Of a stretch of DNA of 21,856 bases, positions 1 to 7,711 are shown piece after piece (the stretch's first letter is position 1; each line of letters begins with the position of its first letter). The translations under genes were made by a program, and so were the position numbers. Source of the stretch: Chloroflexota bacterium (GTDB lineage Bacteria > Chloroflexota > Limnocylindria > Limnocylindrales > CSP1-4). The DNA lies in the NCBI GenBank assembly GCA_017882025.1, contig JADGQG010000008.1, positions 1-21,856 on the forward strand. The letters run 5' to 3'. Below the pieces are notes generated by a model that did no database searches, was not told the DNA's origin, and saw only the letters and a list, made by a program, of their open reading frames with translations.

Positions 1-618
1 CCGGCGCTCCTGGTCGTCGGCTCGTCGGACGTGTACGAGCCGTCGACGACGGACGCCCCACTGACCGAGACCAGTCCCCTGGGCCCGCGCGGCGTCTATG
101 GCCTGACGAAGCTTGCAGCCGAGGCCCTCGCCATCTCATCCGCCAGCGACCATGGGCTCCAGGTCGCGGTCGCGCGCTCCTTCAACCCCACCGGCCCCGG
201 CCAGCGCCCGGTCTTCGCGGTCCCGGCCTTCGCCGGGCGGATCCTCGAGGCGCGTGCCGTGGGAGTCCACGAGATCCACGCCGGCAACGTGGACGTGGCC
301 CGCGACATCGGCGACGTTCGCGACGTGGTCCATGCGTATCGGCTGCTCGTCGAGGCGCTCGTGGAGGGCCGCGTCCGGGGTGACCGCCGCGTCTTCAACG
401 TCGCGTCCGGCCGGGCCGTCACCATGCGCGCAGTGATCGACAGGCTGGCCGCCCTCGCAGACTGGGCGGTCACGATCGTGCGGGACCCGGAACTCGTTCG
501 AGCGGACGATCCCCCGGTGATCCGCGGCGACTTCTCGGCGCTGCACGCGCTCACGGGCTGGGAGCCCCGGATCGACCTGGACCGGACGCTGGCCGACCTC
601 CTCGGGAGCCTTGGGTGA
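1..618 (+). CDS. rmd: GDP-6-deoxy-4-keto-mannose reductase-like SDR epimerase (5' truncated)
   Basis: Partial at the window edge; the frame is open from base 1. It is an extended short-chain dehydrogenase/epimerase. Visible are the strand-end SSDVYE segment, the catalytic YGLTK (Tyr-x-x-x-Lys), the SFNPTGPGQRP segment and the RDIGDVRDVVHAY segment typical of nucleotide-sugar reductases. The tail with ADDPPV, GDFSAL and a GWEPRI-type motif most resembles Rmd, which reduces GDP-4-keto-6-deoxymannose to GDP-rhamnose. The N-terminal Rossmann GxxGxxG lies outside the window. The stop overlaps the GTG of the next glycosyltransferase gene (GTGA), so the two look co-transcribed in a surface polysaccharide locus. 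A GDP-mannose 4,6-dehydratase or a UDP-sugar epimerase is less likely but not excluded. Confidence 0.8.
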   Translation, partial: PALLVVGSSDVYEPSTTDAPLTETSPLGPRGVYGLTKLAAEALAISSASDHGLQVAVARSFNPTGPGQRPVFAVPAFAGRILEARAVGVHEIHAGNVDVARDIGDVRDVVHAYRLLVEALVEGRVRGDRRVFNVASGRAVTMRAVIDRLAALADWAVTIVRDPELVRADDPPVIRGDFSALHALTGWEPRIDLDRTLADLLGSLG

Positions 619-1029
619 CGGCCGAACCGACCCGGCCTCTCCGGATCGCCATCCTGGGGACGCGGGGGGTTCCCGCCAACTACGGCGGCTTCGAGACCTT
701 CGCCGAGCAGCCCGGCGCGCGGCTCGCGGCGAGCGGCCACCTCGTGACCGTCTATGGGCGCTCTGCGTACGTGCGCCGCGACGTGACCTCGTATCGCGGG
801 ATGCGCATCGTCCGCCTTCCCGGCACCGCGCTCGAAGCACCTGGAGACCGTGGTGCACACGCTCTTCTCCGCGTTCCACGCCCTCGTTCGGCGGTGGGAC
901 GTGGTCTACGTCTGCAACTCGGCGAACGTGCCCGCGGCCATCCTGCTCTGCCTGGCCCGGGAGCGGGTCGTCCTCAATGTGGACGGGCTGGAATGGCAGC
1001 GCAAGAAGTGGGGCGCCGCAGGTCGCGCC
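615..1029 (+). pseudogene. DUF1972/GT4-type glycosyltransferase, frameshifted and 3' truncated
   Basis: The GTG start overlaps the previous stop. The N-terminus carries ILGTRGVPANYGGFETFAE, the hallmark of DUF1972 glycosyltransferases (rhamnosyltransferase-like). After the RLP codons near 819-821 the homology moves one frame over: PRSKHLETVVHTLF, then DVVYVCNSAN and VVLNVDGLEWQRKKWG continue in the frame of base 850. Removing one G at 822-823 restores a continuous reading. Similarity ends at about 1029, roughly 138 codons in, whereas family members run to about 350-400 residues, so the catalytic C-terminal half is gone. The second frame runs on without recognisable similarity to 1179, inside the convergent fabG. 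This is either a true decayed gene or an assembly or sequencing fault; the sequence alone cannot decide. Confidence 0.75.
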
Positions 1030-1127
1030 AGCGTTCACGTCCGAGGATTGGGGCTATCCAACGCCACTGCAATGCGTCCATCGTCCGGAGCTGGCGAGAC
1101 TTTCGGCGCCGGCCCCGGCCGCGCCCG

Positions 1128-1877
1128 CTACATCATCACGAGGCCGCCGTCGACGCCCAGGACCTGCCCCGTGATGTAGCCCGCCTCGTCGGAAGCCAGG
1201 AAGGCGACCGCGTTGGCGATGTCGTCCACGGTCCCGAAGTGTCCCAGCGGCGTCTGCTTCCGGATCGCCTCCTGGAGCTCCTCGGGGAGGTCCTTCGTCA
1301 GCTCGGTGACGATGAATCCCGGCGCGACCGCGTTGGCGGTGATCCCCCGGCTCGCGACCTCGCGGGCGACCGCCTTGGTCAGGCCGATGAGCCCGGCCTT
1401 CGATGACGAGTAGTTGGCCTGGCCCGCCTGGCCCGCCTGGCCTGAGACGCTGGACATGTTGATGATCCGGCCAGCGCGGGCCCTGAGCATCGGTCGGAGG
1501 ACCGCCTTCGTGCAGTAGAAGGCGCCAAAGAGGTTGACCTCCAGGACGCTCTTCCACTCGTCGATACCCATCCGCATGACAAGGTTGTCGCGCGTGATCC
1601 CGGCATTGTTGACGAGGATGTCGACCTTCCCGTATGCATCGAGGGCGGTCTGCACGAAGGCCGCGCAGGACTCCGGGTCGGTGACGTCGCCGGCGAAGAA
1701 GATGGCCCGCCGGCCGAGCGCCTCCACGTCGGCGCGGGTCTGCGCCGCGACCTCCGGGCTGCCCCGGTCCATGAATGCGATGTCGGCCCCCTGCTGCGCC
1801 AGCCGGAGCACGATCGCCCGGCCGATACCGCGCGAGCCGCCGGTGACGATGGCGACCTTGCCGGTGAGATCGATCAT
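1128..1877 (-). CDS. fabG: 3-oxoacyl-ACP reductase
   Basis: 249 aa SDR protein, normal FabG length. It reduces 3-ketoacyl-ACP with NADPH in the type II fatty acid cycle. Seen: cofactor motif TGGSRGIG (12-19), NNAG (90-93), catalytic Ser143, Tyr156 and Lys160 (YSSSK), and a C-terminal GGLVMM. Residues 146-154 just before the active-site Tyr read GQAGQAGQA and are encoded by a 9-bp tandem repeat; the loop length is unchanged from the family. The ATG overlaps the fabH stop (ATGA), supporting this start and translational coupling. It is the last gene of the acc-fab run and converges on the broken glycosyltransferase. Paralogous SDR enzymes can look alike, but the fab neighbours settle the role. 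Confidence 0.95.
   Translation of the reverse strand: MIDLTGKVAIVTGGSRGIGRAIVLRLAQQGADIAFMDRGSPEVAAQTRADVEALGRRAIFFAGDVTDPESCAAFVQTALDAYGKVDILVNNAGITRDNLVMRMGIDEWKSVLEVNLFGAFYCTKAVLRPMLRARAGRIINMSSVSGQAGQAGQANYSSSKAGLIGLTKAVAREVASRGITANAVAPGFIVTELTKDLPEELQEAIRKQTPLGHFGTVDDIANAVAFLASDEAGYITGQVLGVDGGLVMM
1418..1442. repeat. 9-bp tandem repeat inside fabG
   Basis: Unit cctggcccg, 2.8 perfect copies. It encodes Gly-Gln-Ala three times in the loop that precedes the catalytic Tyr of FabG. In-frame copy-number change would add or remove GQA without breaking the gene. Confidence 0.85.
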
Positions 1878-3187
1878 GCTGGAACCTCCGTGGGCGTGGA
1901 CCCGGGCACGGTTGCGGACGTGGGCGTGCGCGCAATCGCTCGGGTCGGCGGGTCGCCGGGGACGACGTCGTCGAGGGGGACGTCCACGGGCCCCGGGCTG
2001 GCCAGGACGGCGGCGAGCTGCGGCGGGATGGGGTCCACGGAATCCCAGTCCACGGGGACGCGGATGCGGATCTCATCCGGCCGGACGGCCGCGGCGCGGG
2101 CGCCCGCGGCGGGGTCGGCGGTCCACTCGAACGCGACCGCGCCGGAGGTGAAGCCGGCGCCGAACGCCACGATGACGACGTTGTCGCCCTGCCTGATCCG
2201 CCCGGAGTCGACCGCCTCCGCCAGCGCGAGCGGGACGGACGCTGCGGAGGTGTTCCCGTAGCGGTCGAGGTTGACGAACATCTTCTCCATCGGGAGCCCC
2301 AGGCCCTTCGCCACGGCCTCGATGATCCGGATGTTTGCCTGGTGCGGGATGAAGAGATCGATCTGGTCCGGGCGGAGCCCCGCCTTCGCGATCGCGGCGA
2401 GCGACGTGGAAGCGAGCGTCTTCGTCGCGAACCGGTAGGTCTCCTTTCCCTCCATCCGGATGAAGTGCTCGCCGCGGCCGATGGTCGCCGCGGAGGGCGG
2501 GCTCTTCGACCCGCCGGCCGGGAGCCAGATCATGTAGGCGCCGGATGGCTCGGTCGTCAACTCGATCCCGTGCGGGACGGCGGGCCCTTCCGAAGCCGAG
2601 ACCACCACCGCTCCCGCCCCATCGCCGAAGAGGATGCAGGTGGCGCGGTCCGTGTAGTCGAGGAAGCGGGTGAGGAGCTCCGCGCCGACGACGAGCACGT
2701 GGCGGGCCATGCCCGAGGTCACGTAGGCGTGCGCGGTGGCATAGCCGTAGACGAAGCCGGAGCACGCGGCGGAAACGTCCATCGCGGCCGCCCGGGTGTT
2801 CCCGATCGCCTCCTTGACGAGCGAGGCGGTCGACGGCATCCAGTAGTCGGGCGTCAGGGTCGCGACGAGGATCAGGTCGATCTCGTCCGGGTCCAGGCCC
2901 GCGACGGCGATCGCGCGAGCGCCGGCGACGGCAGCCATGCTGGCGGTGGTCTCGTGCGCCGCTGCCACCCGCCGTTCGCGAATTCCGGTCCGGCTGACGA
3001 TCCAATCGTCGGAGGTCTCCACGATCCGCTCGAGGTCGGCGTTCGTGAGCACGGCCGATGGCGCGTACGAGCCCCAGCCGGTGATCCGGGCGTGGCGGGT
3101 CCCACCGGGTGCGGGCGTGCTCACGGCGGTTGCGGGCGTGGTCCCGGTTGCGGTTGCCGACGTGCTCGTGGCGGCGCCGTCGTTCAT
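1874..3187 (-). CDS. fabH: beta-ketoacyl-ACP synthase III with N- and C-terminal extensions
   Basis: 437 aa against about 320-330 for typical FabH. It condenses acyl-CoA with malonyl-ACP to start fatty acid synthesis. The catalytic triad is complete: Cys142 (SAACSGF), His282 (PHQAN) and Asn312 (YGNTSAAS). SRTGIRERR near 65-73 matches the conserved early segment. The thiolase fold appears to end near residue 355 (VAFEW). Residues 1-30 are Ala/Thr/Ser-rich and low in complexity. Residues 356-437 form an extra tail containing DEIRIRVPVDWDSVDP and a Pro-rich end, with no domain I recognise. Both ends are bounded by 4-base overlaps: its ATG overlaps the accB stop and its TGA overlaps the fabG ATG. 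The long tail is therefore in frame and genuine rather than a read-through of a lost stop. Confidence 0.94.
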   Translation of the reverse strand: MNDGAATSTSATATGTTPATAVSTPAPGGTRHARITGWGSYAPSAVLTNADLERIVETSDDWIVSRTGIRERRVAAAHETTASMAAVAGARAIAVAGLDPDEIDLILVATLTPDYWMPSTASLVKEAIGNTRAAAMDVSAACSGFVYGYATAHAYVTSGMARHVLVVGAELLTRFLDYTDRATCILFGDGAGAVVVSASEGPAVPHGIELTTEPSGAYMIWLPAGGSKSPPSAATIGRGEHFIRMEGKETYRFATKTLASTSLAAIAKAGLRPDQIDLFIPHQANIRIIEAVAKGLGLPMEKMFVNLDRYGNTSAASVPLALAEAVDSGRIRQGDNVVIVAFGAGFTSGAVAFEWTADPAAGARAAAVRPDEIRIRVPVDWDSVDPIPPQLAAVLASPGPVDVPLDDVVPGDPPTRAIARTPTSATVPGSTPTEVPA

Positions 3188-3801
3188 AGCGGCACCACCT
3201 CGATGAGCGGCTGCTTCGCCTTGACCAGCGCCCCGTCCTCCGCGATGACGCGGACCACGCGGCCGGCCTGGTCCGACTTGATCTCGTTGAAAAGCTTCAT
3301 GGCCTCGATGAGCCCGATCACCTGGCCGACCACGACCTCGCGGCCGACCGCCACGAACGGCAGCGACCCGGGTCCGGGTGACGAATAGAAGATCCCGGTG
3401 AGCGGCGCGCGGACCGCGAGGTGGGCATCGGCGGCTGCGCCGGCTGCTGCAGTTGCGCCGGACGAGGAGCCGGACGAGGAGCCGGTGCCGCCCGACGTCC
3501 CGGCGGCTGCGCGCTCAATCCTGGCGGCGGTGTCGGCTGGTTGCCCGGGGTCGCCGGAGGGCGGCGCGGCCGTGCTGCTCGCGAAAGTCGCGAAGGCGGC
3601 GGGCTTGCGGAGGATGAGCCCCGTGCCACCGGCCTCGACCTCCAGCTCCAGGAGGTCGCTCCGCTCGAGCAGCCCGGCGAGTCGATCGACGAGCGCGAGC
3701 AGGGACGCGTCGCCGGCAGCGTCGGCCGGCACGGCGGCGGCGTCGGGCACGGAGGAATCGCCCGGCAAGGCAGCGGCGCGCTCCATGTTCGGCCCCGTCA
3801 T
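3184..3801 (-). CDS. accB: biotin carboxyl carrier protein of acetyl-CoA carboxylase
   Basis: 205 aa. It carries the biotin that AccC carboxylates and AccAD unloads. The C-terminal biotinyl domain has the EAMKL tetrad with the acceptor lysine at residue 169, preceded by GREVVVGQVIG and followed by a hammerhead ending KQPLIEV. The N-terminal part (about 35-66) has a LVDRLAGLLERSDLLELEVE-type segment seen in BCCPs, joined by an Ala/Gly/Ser linker with GSSSGSSSG. I chose ATG 3801 because it overlaps the fabF stop as ATGA, the junction style used throughout this run; a GTG nine bases upstream (3810) is the alternative. It lies between fabF and fabH rather than next to accC, which is less common than the accBC pairing. 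Confidence 0.95.
   Translation of the reverse strand: MTGPNMERAAALPGDSSVPDAAAVPADAAGDASLLALVDRLAGLLERSDLLELEVEAGGTGLILRKPAAFATFASSTAAPPSGDPGQPADTAARIERAAAGTSGGTGSSSGSSSGATAAAGAAADAHLAVRAPLTGIFYSSPGPGSLPFVAVGREVVVGQVIGLIEAMKLFNEIKSDQAGRVVRVIAEDGALVKAKQPLIEVVPL
3458..3481. repeat. 12-bp tandem repeat in accB linker
   Basis: Two perfect copies of ccggacgaggag, encoding the SSSG-type linker repeat between the N-terminal segment and the biotinyl domain of AccB. Confidence 0.8.
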
Positions 3802-5069
3802 TCGTCCCACCGCCGGAGCACGAGCGCGCTGTTCTGCCCGCCGAAGCCGAACGAGTTGCTGACTGCGATCCGCATCGGACGCTCATGGGCGACGTTCGGC
3901 GTCAGGTCCAGCCCGGCCGCCGCCTCGTCGGGATCGTCGAGGTTGATCGTCGGCGGGATCACGCCGTCGCGAAGCGTGCGGAGCGTCACGATCGCCTCGA
4001 TCGAGCCGGCCGCCCCCAGCGTGTGGCCGATCATCGACTTGATCGCGGTCACGCTGACCTTGCCGGCCCGGGCGCCGAACAGCCCGCGGAGCATCTCCAG
4101 CTCAGCCCTGTCACCCTCGGGCGTGGAGGTGGCGTGGGCGTTGACATGCTCCACGTCGTCGACACTGAGGCGCGCCTTCTCCAGCGCCCGCAGGACCGCG
4201 CGGATCGCGCCGACCCCGCCCGGCGCCGGGAGCGTGACGTGGTTCGCGTCGGCCGTGGCACCGTAGCCCACGACCTCGCCGAGCGGCTGCGCACCACGGT
4301 CCCGCGCGTGCTTCAGCGTCTCGAGGACCAGCACCCCAGCCCCCTCCCCGATCACGAATCCGTCGCGGCCCCGGTCGAACGGGCGCGACGCCCCGGCCGG
4401 ATCGTCGTTGCGGGTGGAGAGCGCGCGCATCGCCGCGAAGCCCGCCACGAGCGGCTCCGAGAGGACCGCCTCCGCGGATCCCGCGAGCATCACCTCCGCG
4501 TCGCCGCGCCGGATGATCTCCCAGGCCTCGCCGACCACGTGGCCGCCGCTCGCGCAGGCCGACGCGATCGCGAAGTTCGGCCCCAGCGCGCCGAAGAAGA
4601 TGGCCGCCTGGCCGGCCGCGACGTTCGGAATCGCCATCGGGACGAAGAACGGGCTGACCCGGTCGGGGCCTTTCTCGACGCTGATCGCGATCTGCTCGCC
4701 GAACGTGATCCCGCCACCCAGGCCGGTCCCGATGAGGATCCCGGTCCGCTCGGCCAGCTCGCCCTCCAGCCGGCCGGGGAGTCCAGCCTCGTCCAGCGCC
4801 TGGCGTGCCGCCACGAGCGCGAGCTGCGTGAAGCGGTCGGTGCGGCGCTGCTCCTTGCGGTCGAGGACCCCGGACGGGTCGAAGCCCGGCACCTCGCCGG
4901 CGATCCGCGACGAGACCCGCACGGGGTCGAACGCGGTGATCGTGGCGATCCCGGATCGTCCGGCGACCAGCCCATCCCAGGTGCTCGCAACGTCCGGGCC
5001 GAGCGCCGTGAGCATGCCCGTGCCGGTCACCACCACCCGCGGCGCGCCGTCCGGCGTGGTCAGGTTCAC
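3798..5069 (-). CDS. fabF: beta-ketoacyl-ACP synthase II
   Basis: 423 aa, close to the usual 410-425. It elongates acyl-ACP with malonyl-ACP. Catalytic Cys172 (SACASGG), His312 (NAHATSTPEGD) and His349 (SMIGHTLGAAGS) are all present, as is the C-terminal SNSFGFGGQN loop. The start is GTG 5069, which overlaps the stop of the upstream metallophosphoesterase (GTGA); VVVTGTGMLTALG follows ten residues later as in the family. The stop overlaps the accB ATG. An acpP gene, the usual fabF neighbour, is not next to it. Confidence 0.96.
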   Translation of the reverse strand: MNLTTPDGAPRVVVTGTGMLTALGPDVASTWDGLVAGRSGIATITAFDPVRVSSRIAGEVPGFDPSGVLDRKEQRRTDRFTQLALVAARQALDEAGLPGRLEGELAERTGILIGTGLGGGITFGEQIAISVEKGPDRVSPFFVPMAIPNVAAGQAAIFFGALGPNFAIASACASGGHVVGEAWEIIRRGDAEVMLAGSAEAVLSEPLVAGFAAMRALSTRNDDPAGASRPFDRGRDGFVIGEGAGVLVLETLKHARDRGAQPLGEVVGYGATADANHVTLPAPGGVGAIRAVLRALEKARLSVDDVEHVNAHATSTPEGDRAELEMLRGLFGARAGKVSVTAIKSMIGHTLGAAGSIEAIVTLRTLRDGVIPPTINLDDPDEAAAGLDLTPNVAHERPMRIAVSNSFGFGGQNSALVLRRWDE

Positions 5070-5812
5070 CGCACCAGCTTCCCGTTGCGGATGGTGGCGG
5101 CGCGGTAGACGTCCCCGGGGAGACCGCGCGCGGCGACGGCGTCGGCGGCCGCGAGCACGTCGAACGGGACCCGCTTGATCTCGGCCGTGACCTCGCCGTC
5201 CACGATGTCGACGAGGGCCCAGGAGGTGGTCGGGTCGCCGTCGAAGACGTAGCCGGCGCTGCCCGCGTTCACGACCACCTTCCAGCCGAAGTCGCGAACC
5301 TCGGGGACGTGGGTGTGGCCGCAGCAGATGACCCGGGCGTCCGTCCGGCCCAGGCGATCCATGAAGACGCTCTCGTCAAGGCTTCCGTCGAAGCCCGCGG
5401 TCTGGGAGCCCGGCGACGCGTGCGTCACGAGGACCAGCGTGCCGTCGTCGGCGCGGAAGCGGCGCTCGGCGGGCAGCCGGCGCAGCCAGTCCACGCGCCC
5501 CGGGCCGATGGCGTCGTGGGCCCACGTGGCCGCGGACCGGTACGACTCGGGGACGCCGTCACCCAGCCACGGGTAGGCGGCGCCGTAGTCGAAGTCCGCG
5601 ACCGCGATATCCGTGTTGCCGGCCACGACCAGCGCGCCGAGCGCCTCCAGCTCGCGGATACTGTCGATGACCGCGGCCGGGTCCGCGCCGTTGACGGCGT
5701 AGTCGCCGGCCACCGCGATGACGTCCGGCGACGCGGCGGAGATCGCGGCCCGGACCGCCTCCAGTGCCTGCGCAACGCCATGGACGTCGGAGAAGAGGGC
5801 GAGCCGCGTCAT
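5066..5812 (-). CDS. calcineurin-like metallophosphoesterase, YfcE/MJ0936-like
   Basis: 248 aa. All metal ligands of the family are visible: Asp9 and His11 (SDVHG), Asp37 (AGDYAVNG), Asn66 (AGNTD), His131 (VTHASP), and GHTH at 165-168 followed by Val-Pro, with NAGSAG at 182-187. These predict a dinuclear metal phosphoesterase; its substrate cannot be read from the sequence. No signal peptide or membrane segment is seen, so it should be cytoplasmic. The ATG at 5812 shares one base with the fabZ stop (TGATG) and the stop overlaps fabF (GTGA), so it is firmly inside the fatty acid run. A longer open frame continues upstream but only as a shadow of fabZ. The context suggests hydrolysis of a nucleotide or pantetheine-linked phosphoester, which is inference. 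Confidence 0.88.
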   Translation of the reverse strand: MTRLALFSDVHGVAQALEAVRAAISAASPDVIAVAGDYAVNGADPAAVIDSIRELEALGALVVAGNTDIAVADFDYGAAYPWLGDGVPESYRSAATWAHDAIGPGRVDWLRRLPAERRFRADDGTLVLVTHASPGSQTAGFDGSLDESVFMDRLGRTDARVICCGHTHVPEVRDFGWKVVVNAGSAGYVFDGDPTTSWALVDIVDGEVTAEIKRVPFDVLAAADAVAARGLPGDVYRAATIRNGKLVR

Positions 5813-6267
5813 CAGCGCAGCACCGAGGCGTCGGGGATGACGAAGCTCAGCGTGGCCTCGCAGCAGACCTCGCCGTCCACGCTGGCCACGCCCCTGCCAC
5901 GCCCGAAACGCCGGCCGAGCCTGTCCATCGTGACCTCCAGGCGGAGGACGTCGCCCGGCTTGACGACGCGCTTGAAGCGGCACTCGTCGACGCCGGCGAA
6001 GAGCCCGATCCGGTCCCCGAAGCCCTCCTGCTTCGCCACGAAGACGGCCATGGTCTGGGCCAGCGCCTCCACCTGGAGGACGCCCGGCATGACCGGCATC
6101 CCCGGGAAGTGGCCCTGGAAGAACCACTCGGTTGCGGTCACGGCCTTGCGGCCGACGATCCGGCGCGCGTCCGGGTCGTACTCGTCGATCCGGTCCACGA
6201 GGAGGAACGGCCAGCGGTGCGGGATCAGCGCCTGGATCTCGCGGGTGGTGTGGATGGCTTCGGTCAC
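5812..6267 (-). CDS. fabZ: 3-hydroxyacyl-ACP dehydratase
   Basis: 151 aa with the chosen GTG at 6267, the same length as E. coli FabZ. It dehydrates 3-hydroxyacyl-ACP to trans-2-enoyl-ACP. The hot-dog fold markers are LIPHRWPFLLVDR and the active-site helix HFPGMPVMPGVLQVEA, giving catalytic His53 and Glu67. A GGAG six bases before GTG 6267 is a good ribosome site; a longer form from GTG 6315 has no such site and adds a Pro/Ala-rich stretch, so I prefer the short one. The gap from the accC stop is 28 or 76 bases depending on the start, the longest candidate break in the acc-fab part. The stop shares a base with the metallophosphoesterase ATG. Confidence 0.94.
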   Translation of the reverse strand: MTEAIHTTREIQALIPHRWPFLLVDRIDEYDPDARRIVGRKAVTATEWFFQGHFPGMPVMPGVLQVEALAQTMAVFVAKQEGFGDRIGLFAGVDECRFKRVVKPGDVLRLEVTMDRLGRRFGRGRGVASVDGEVCCEATLSFVIPDASVLR

Positions 6268-6343
6268 GACGGGCTCCGCTGCGGGTGTTGGCAGGTCTGC
6301 TGGCAAGTCTGGCACGTCGGGCGGCGCGGCCGGCCGGAGCGGC

Positions 6344-7711
6344 TCATCGGCGCCCCGCGGCGAGGAAGGCCGCGGTCCCGACGCGATCGATGAGGTTCGT
6401 GGTCACCTGGCCGTCGACGAACGCGGCGTTCTCCAGGAGGGCGCGGTGGAAGGAACGGTTCGTGATGATGCCGTCCACGACCAGCTCGTCGAGGGCGGCC
6501 TTGGAGCGGGCGATCGCGGCCGGCCGGTCATGCCCCCAGACGACGAGCTTGCCGAGGAGCGAATCGTAGAACGTCGGCACGTCGTAGCCGGCGTACAGGT
6601 GCGAGTCCATCCGCACGCCCGGCCCGCCGGGGGCGTAGAAGCGCTCCACGAGCCCGGCCTGGGGGCGGAACTCGTGGGCGGGGTCCTCGGCGTTGATCCG
6701 GAACTCGAAGGCGTGGCCGCGGACCTCCACGTCCTCCTGGCCGAAGCCAAGCGGCTCGCCTGCGGCGATCCGGATCTGGGTTGCCACGAGGTCGATCCCG
6801 GTCAGCATCTCCGTCACCGGGTGCTCAACCTGGATCCGGCAGTTGATCTCGATGAAGTAGAAGCTGCCGTCCCGGTCCACGAGGAACTCCAGGGTCCCGA
6901 TGTTCTCGTAGCCGGCCGCCACGACGGCCGCAATCGCCCGGTCACAAAGCTCGACGCGGGAGGCCGGCGGCAGCGCCGGAGTTGGTGCCTCCTCCACGAT
7001 CTTCTGGTGGCGCCGCTGGACCGAACAGTCCCGCTCGCCCAGGTGGACGCCGCGGCCGTAGCGGTCCACGACCACCTGGACCTCCACGTGGCGGTTGTCC
7101 TCCAGCCACTTCTCCAGGTACAGCGAGTCGTCGCCGAACGCGGCGCGGGCCTCGGAGCGGCAGACGCGGAGCGATGCCTCCAGCTCGCGCGGCGTGCGCA
7201 CCATCCGCATCCCCTTCCCGCCGCCGCCCGCCGACGGCTTGATGAGGACCGGGTAGCCGACGCGAGCCGCCTCGGAGAGCGCGTGCTCCTCGTCGCGGAG
7301 CATCCCCTCGGATCCAGGGATGGTGGGGAGGCCGTGGCGGGCCATGAGGCTGCGCGAGGCTTCCTTCGAGGCGAACCGCTCCAGGACCTCCGCCGACGGC
7401 CCGATGAATGTGAGCCCGTGGGCCGCGACCGCCTCCGCGAATCCGCTGTCCTCCGACAGGAAGCCGTAGCCGGGATGGATCGCCTCGCAGCCCGTGACGA
7501 TCGCGGCCGAGATGATCGCCGACGGCGACAGGTAGCTCCGCTTGGCGTCGGCGGGGCCGATGCAGATCGCCTCGTCGGCGAGCTGGGCCGCGAGCGAGTC
7601 GCGATCGGCCTCGCTGTACGCGACGACCGCCCCGATCCCCATGGTCCGGCAGGCACGCAGGATGCGGACGGCGATCTCGCCGCGATTCGCGATGAGGACG
7701 CGGTCGAACAT
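6344..7711 (-). CDS. accC: biotin carboxylase subunit of acetyl-CoA carboxylase
   Basis: 455 aa, near the usual 445-455. It carboxylates biotin on AccB using ATP and bicarbonate. The ATP-grasp features are complete: Lys116, the glycine-rich loop GGGGKGMR (162-169), Lys158, His208, Lys237, Glu275, Glu288, and the block around Asn290, Arg292, Gln294, Val295, Glu296 (RIQVEHPVTE). Arg338 (FRINAEDP) is the carboxybiotin-site arginine by E. coli numbering. The block reads EINCRIQ where EMNTRIQ is usual, a conservative change. The ATG at 7711 shares one base with the stop of the upstream BCCP-like gene. The open frame continues far upstream but only as a shadow. Confidence 0.97.
   Translation of the reverse strand: MFDRVLIANRGEIAVRILRACRTMGIGAVVAYSEADRDSLAAQLADEAICIGPADAKRSYLSPSAIISAAIVTGCEAIHPGYGFLSEDSGFAEAVAAHGLTFIGPSAEVLERFASKEASRSLMARHGLPTIPGSEGMLRDEEHALSEAARVGYPVLIKPSAGGGGKGMRMVRTPRELEASLRVCRSEARAAFGDDSLYLEKWLEDNRHVEVQVVVDRYGRGVHLGERDCSVQRRHQKIVEEAPTPALPPASRVELCDRAIAAVVAAGYENIGTLEFLVDRDGSFYFIEINCRIQVEHPVTEMLTGIDLVATQIRIAAGEPLGFGQEDVEVRGHAFEFRINAEDPAHEFRPQAGLVERFYAPGGPGVRMDSHLYAGYDVPTFYDSLLGKLVVWGHDRPAAIARSKAALDELVVDGIITNRSFHRALLENAAFVDGQVTTNLIDRVGTAAFLAAGRR

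Noticed and set aside
1105..1125. GC-rich inverted repeat after fabG as a terminator
   Set aside because: The stem is only about five clean base pairs and no T run follows on either strand.
1030..1127. Small coding gene between the glycosyltransferase remnant and fabG
   Set aside because: No start with a ribosome site and no recognisable protein in any frame.
6268..6315. Longer fabZ from GTG 6315
   Set aside because: There is no ribosome site there and it adds a Pro/Ala-rich stretch, whereas GTG 6267 has GGAG at good spacing and gives the family length.
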